This document shows positions 6,426-8,500 of a stretch of DNA of 8,500 bases, in pieces. The position numbers and the translations under genes are program-made. Below the pieces are notes generated by a model. It saw only the letters and a list, made by a program, of their open reading frames with translations, ran no database searches and was not told the DNA's origin. Origin of the DNA: Rhodothermales bacterium (lineage in GTDB: Bacteria; Bacteroidota; Rhodothermia; Rhodothermales; UBA10348); NCBI GenBank assembly GCA_030833605.1, contig JAURGV010000096.1, positions 1-8,500 on the forward strand, in the 5' to 3' direction. Position 1 is the stretch's first letter. Every line of letters starts with the position of its first letter.

Positions 6426-6593
6426 ATGCTGGAATGTCCATCTTGTGCGCTATCCGTTGAAAAGGGGGAGGAGGTGTGTCCTTATTGTGGATACGAATTT
6501 CCGCAGTCGCCGAAGTCGTTGAAGTGGTTCGGGATCGTTTTCGCTTTTCTTATGATTTGGCCGCTGATCAAGATTATTCAATTCCTATGGTAA
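6426..6593 (+). CDS. Small zinc-ribbon protein with one membrane helix
   Basis: This 55-residue frame starts 2 nt after the cyclophilin stop. Residues 4-21 hold two CxxC knuckles (CPSC at 4-7 and CPYC at 18-21) separated by ten residues, the layout of a short zinc ribbon. After a GYEFPQSPKSLKW linker, residues 34-54 (WFGIVFAFLMIWPLIKIIQF) form one hydrophobic helix. The N-terminal ribbon probably lies in the cytoplasm, with the basic linker at the inner face. Small ribbon-plus-helix proteins of this kind are widespread and mostly unassigned. There is no visible Shine-Dalgarno, but tight spacing to the cyclophilin stop allows translational coupling. It is followed after 27 nt by the oxygenase gene. 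The paired cysteine motifs followed by a clean hydrophobic segment make a chance ORF unlikely. Confidence 0.72.
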   Translation: MLECPSCALSVEKGEEVCPYCGYEFPQSPKSLKWFGIVFAFLMIWPLIKIIQFLW

Positions 6594-6620
6594 TGGGGCA
6601 CCGTCCTCAATGGGTGTAAA

Positions 6621-7763
6621 ATGAACGTTCCTTCTTCCTTCTTTGGGTCCATTTCTGTCGATACCTTTCTCGCAGAATACTGGCAGAAAAAGCCTCTTTT
6701 AGTGCGAAATGCATGGCCTGATTTCAAATCGCCGTTGCTTCCGGAGGAGTTTTTGGCTCTTTCGGCTCGGGAAGATGCGTTTAGCCGGCTTTTGGTTAAA
6801 AAAGAAGGATTGCATCAATGGGAAGTGAAAGAAGGGCCGTTTAATGGATCGGTTTTTCGAAAGATGCCGGAGTCCCAATGGACTTTATTGATCCAAGAAG
6901 TGGATCGATTGGTCCCAGCCGTTCGGGAAATGCTCCAAGTGGTGTCTTTTTTACCCAATTGGCGTATCGACGACGTGATGATTTCCTACGCAGCGAATGG
7001 CGGTGGAGTGGGAGCGCATGTCGATAAGTATGATGTCTTTCTTCTTCAGGGATTGGGGAGGCGACAGTGGCAGATAGAGACCACACCGCGAGAAGAGGAG
7101 GAGTTAATCGAAGGCATTGACGTTTCTATATTGGCGTCGTTTGATCCCGACTGTGATTGGGTGTTAGAAACAGGAGATATGCTTTATTTGCCTCCCAACA
7201 TTCCCCATCACGGAGTAGCCCTTGGTCCATGCATGACCTATTCCATTGGTTGCCGAGCACCCAATTCCCATCAAATGTTGTTGGGCCTTTTGGAACGGGT
7301 GATGGAAAACGGTGACGGTTCCTTTCTGCGAGATCCGGATCTCAAAAAGGCGGCGCATTCCGGCCTGCTTGGAGATTCCGCGGTAGAATGGATGCAATCA
7401 CTATTGCGAGACCTTTCTGAAAATAAGGAATCGCTTATGGATTTGATGGGTCGATTGATTTCAGAACCCAAACGGTGGGTGGACGCTGACATCGAAAACG
7501 GGCCGAGCTTTGCAGAACTCGCTGGATCAGGCAAGAAGTTGCGTGCGGCTTCGTCCGCTCAGGTGGTTTATGCGCTTCCTAGCGAGGCCCAGCTGGTGTT
7601 GTTCGCAGGGGGTGAATCCTATTCGTTGGATATCGATCAACTACATGTGGTGCAACAACTTACTTCGTCACAAGGCCTAGATTTGAATCATACGAAGGTC
7701 GACGAAGAGCTATTGGATCTATTTGAAGAACTTTGGGCTTCGGGAACGCTAATCTTTCACTAG
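6621..7763 (+). CDS. roxA: JmjC-cupin ribosomal oxygenase of the RoxA/YcfD type (uL16 arginine hydroxylase)
   Basis: A 380-residue cytoplasmic Fe(II)/2-oxoglutarate oxygenase. E. coli YcfD (373 residues) hydroxylates an arginine of ribosomal protein uL16, and this is the likely role here. The family signature is strong: YWQKKPLLVRNAWP (20-33), GPF (72-74), LPNWRIDDVMISYA (111-124), the iron-binding HVD (133-135) in a segment ending YDVFLLQGLGRRQW (137-150), and GDMLYLPPNIPHHG (185-198). The expected ligands are His133, Asp135 and His196. Arg148 aligns with the 2-oxoglutarate-contacting arginine of YcfD. YSIGCRAP (207-214) ends the cupin, followed by the helical dimerisation region and the C-terminal winged-helix part. 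No residue essential to the family appears lost. The start is the ATG 27 nt after the zinc-ribbon gene; the Shine-Dalgarno is weak. It is the last gene of the plus-strand run. Confidence 0.92.
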   Translation: MNVPSSFFGSISVDTFLAEYWQKKPLLVRNAWPDFKSPLLPEEFLALSAREDAFSRLLVKKEGLHQWEVKEGPFNGSVFRKMPESQWTLLIQEVDRLVPAVREMLQVVSFLPNWRIDDVMISYAANGGGVGAHVDKYDVFLLQGLGRRQWQIETTPREEEELIEGIDVSILASFDPDCDWVLETGDMLYLPPNIPHHGVALGPCMTYSIGCRAPNSHQMLLGLLERVMENGDGSFLRDPDLKKAAHSGLLGDSAVEWMQSLLRDLSENKESLMDLMGRLISEPKRWVDADIENGPSFAELAGSGKKLRAASSAQVVYALPSEAQLVLFAGGESYSLDIDQLHVVQQLTSSQGLDLNHTKVDEELLDLFEELWASGTLIFH

Positions 7764-7817
7764 GTCGATTGTTGTGGGCTCCCAATAAAAAGCTAAGAGA
7801 GGCTCGGAGCAAATAAA

Positions 7818-7848
7818 AAGGGGGGATGGCCGTTGGCCATCCCCCCTT
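7818..7848 (-). terminator. Intrinsic terminator of the PKD-OmpA gene
   Basis: A perfect 12-bp stem (GGGGGGATGGCC at 7820-7831 against 7835-7846) with a 3-nt loop, extended by two A-T pairs. Read on the minus strand, the hairpin is followed by TTTTTATTT, the classic rho-independent form, about 35 nt after the OmpA stop. On the plus strand it is followed by only TT, so it may slow but is less suited to end transcripts from the converging oxygenase gene. Confidence 0.9.
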
Positions 7849-7882
7849 AAGGGCTCTTTAAAAGAGTTACCTAATCGCTGGA

Positions 7883-8500
7883 CTATCGCACAGGGATTGT
7901 GTCTGCACGGCGGAACTGAGAGAGACCTTCTTTTTTGCTTCCCATTCCGGAGCGACCCATTCCTGTAGAAACGATGCGACTTGCGGTAACACCATTATCT
8001 ACGTAGAACTGCTCGACGGCGCGGGCGCGGTCTTCACTGAGTTGCTGAGGACGACGTTCGCCAGCTGATGCCCATCCTTCAACGCGGACGTTTAGATTTG
8101 GGCACTCAAGTAGAATGTCAAGATTTTCTTTTAGGGCAGCGCGGCCTTCGTCCGTCAATACGGAAGAGTTTGCAGCAAAGAACACAGAGTTCATTTCTGT
8201 GATTTCACGACAAATAGCAGCTTCGTAAGGCGCAACCGTGATGGTCATGGTGCGAGTTACTTTTCCTGCACAGTTTTCAACTTCCAGCGTTACCGTGTAG
8301 GTACCTGGTTTGCTGTAGGTGTGAGAAGGTGCTTCGCCGGTCATTTTCATGCCGTCGCCCATGTCCCAGGTATACGTTCCTTTGGTACCACTTACGTTGG
8401 CTGAGAAAGCCACAGCAGTTTTGGTATCAGGGCTCATATTGGAAGCGCGCATTGACGTGATCTGTCCGGCAACACAAGGATCTTTGACGGTTACGTCACA
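7883..8500 (-). CDS. PKD-domain OmpA-family outer-membrane protein, C-terminal part (cut by window edge)
   Basis: The minus-strand frame is open to the right edge, so the 205 visible residues are the C-terminal part of a longer protein. A methionine at 8450-8452 is internal, not the start. Visible residues 1-12 (CDVTVKDPCVAG) look like the end of a preceding PKD-type domain. Residues 25-90 form a PKD domain, with YTWDMGDG (43-50) and HTYSKPGTYTVTLEV (60-74). Residues 104-200 are an OmpA C-terminal domain, with FFAANSSVLTDEGRAAL (107-123), VRVEGWASAGE (138-148), QLSEDRARAV (153-162) and STGMGRSG (178-185). Such domains bind peptidoglycan and tie the outer membrane to the wall; PKD domains are extracellular spacers. 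The usual GHxD element reads GWAS here, so the Asp contacting diaminopimelate seems absent while the Arg of LSxxRA is kept. A strong terminator follows. Confidence 0.88.
   Translation of the reverse strand, partial: CDVTVKDPCVAGQITSMRASNMSPDTKTAVAFSANVSGTKGTYTWDMGDGMKMTGEAPSHTYSKPGTYTVTLEVENCAGKVTRTMTITVAPYEAAICREITEMNSVFFAANSSVLTDEGRAALKENLDILLECPNLNVRVEGWASAGERRPQQLSEDRARAVEQFYVDNGVTASRIVSTGMGRSGMGSKKEGLSQFRRADTIPVR

Noticed and set aside
7850..7872. Second small palindrome (CTCTTTAAAAGAG) next to the terminator
   Set aside because: The symmetry leaves almost no loop and the region is A/T-rich. The adjacent 12-bp hairpin explains termination by itself.

Overview
The window looks like a chromosomal segment from a bacterium of the Bacteroidota/Rhodothermota (FCB) kind, probably free-living and aerobic. 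The evidence is indirect: many secreted proteins, an outer-membrane protein joining PKD-type and OmpA-type domains, several genes with weak or absent Shine-Dalgarno sequences, and roughly even base composition. No rRNA, tRNA, CRISPR array or insertion sequence is visible.

Region 1 (1-5076, minus strand) is a tightly packed gene run read right to left. It starts with three tandem paralogues of a secreted ~440-residue LVIVD-type beta-propeller (3760-5076, 2408-3727, 1052-2377). An unrecognised exported 185-residue protein (476-1033) follows, then the first 143 codons of a protein that reads as the N-terminus of a multicopper oxidase with a Met/His-rich leader (1-430, cut by the window edge). 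Gaps are 18-45 nt, so one operon is likely. The propellers carry conserved histidines at the start of consecutive blades. Together with the oxidase and a His/Met/Cys-bearing exported protein, this suggests a periplasmic or extracellular metal (possibly copper) linked oxidative system. That function is inferred and I know no established name for it.

Region 2 (5077-5312) is the divergent gap, with no convincing promoter motif. Region 3 (5313-7763, plus strand) is a compact run: a YceI-like gene lacking the first part of its fold, a possible 41-residue small ORF overlapping the next start by 4 nt, a cyclophilin-type lipoprotein, a 55-residue zinc-ribbon/one-helix protein, and a JmjC-cupin ribosomal oxygenase of the RoxA/YcfD type.

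Region 4 (7764-8500) has a strong hairpin terminator placed for the minus strand and the C-terminal part of a PKD-OmpA protein that enters from the right edge. The plus and minus transcription units converge there.
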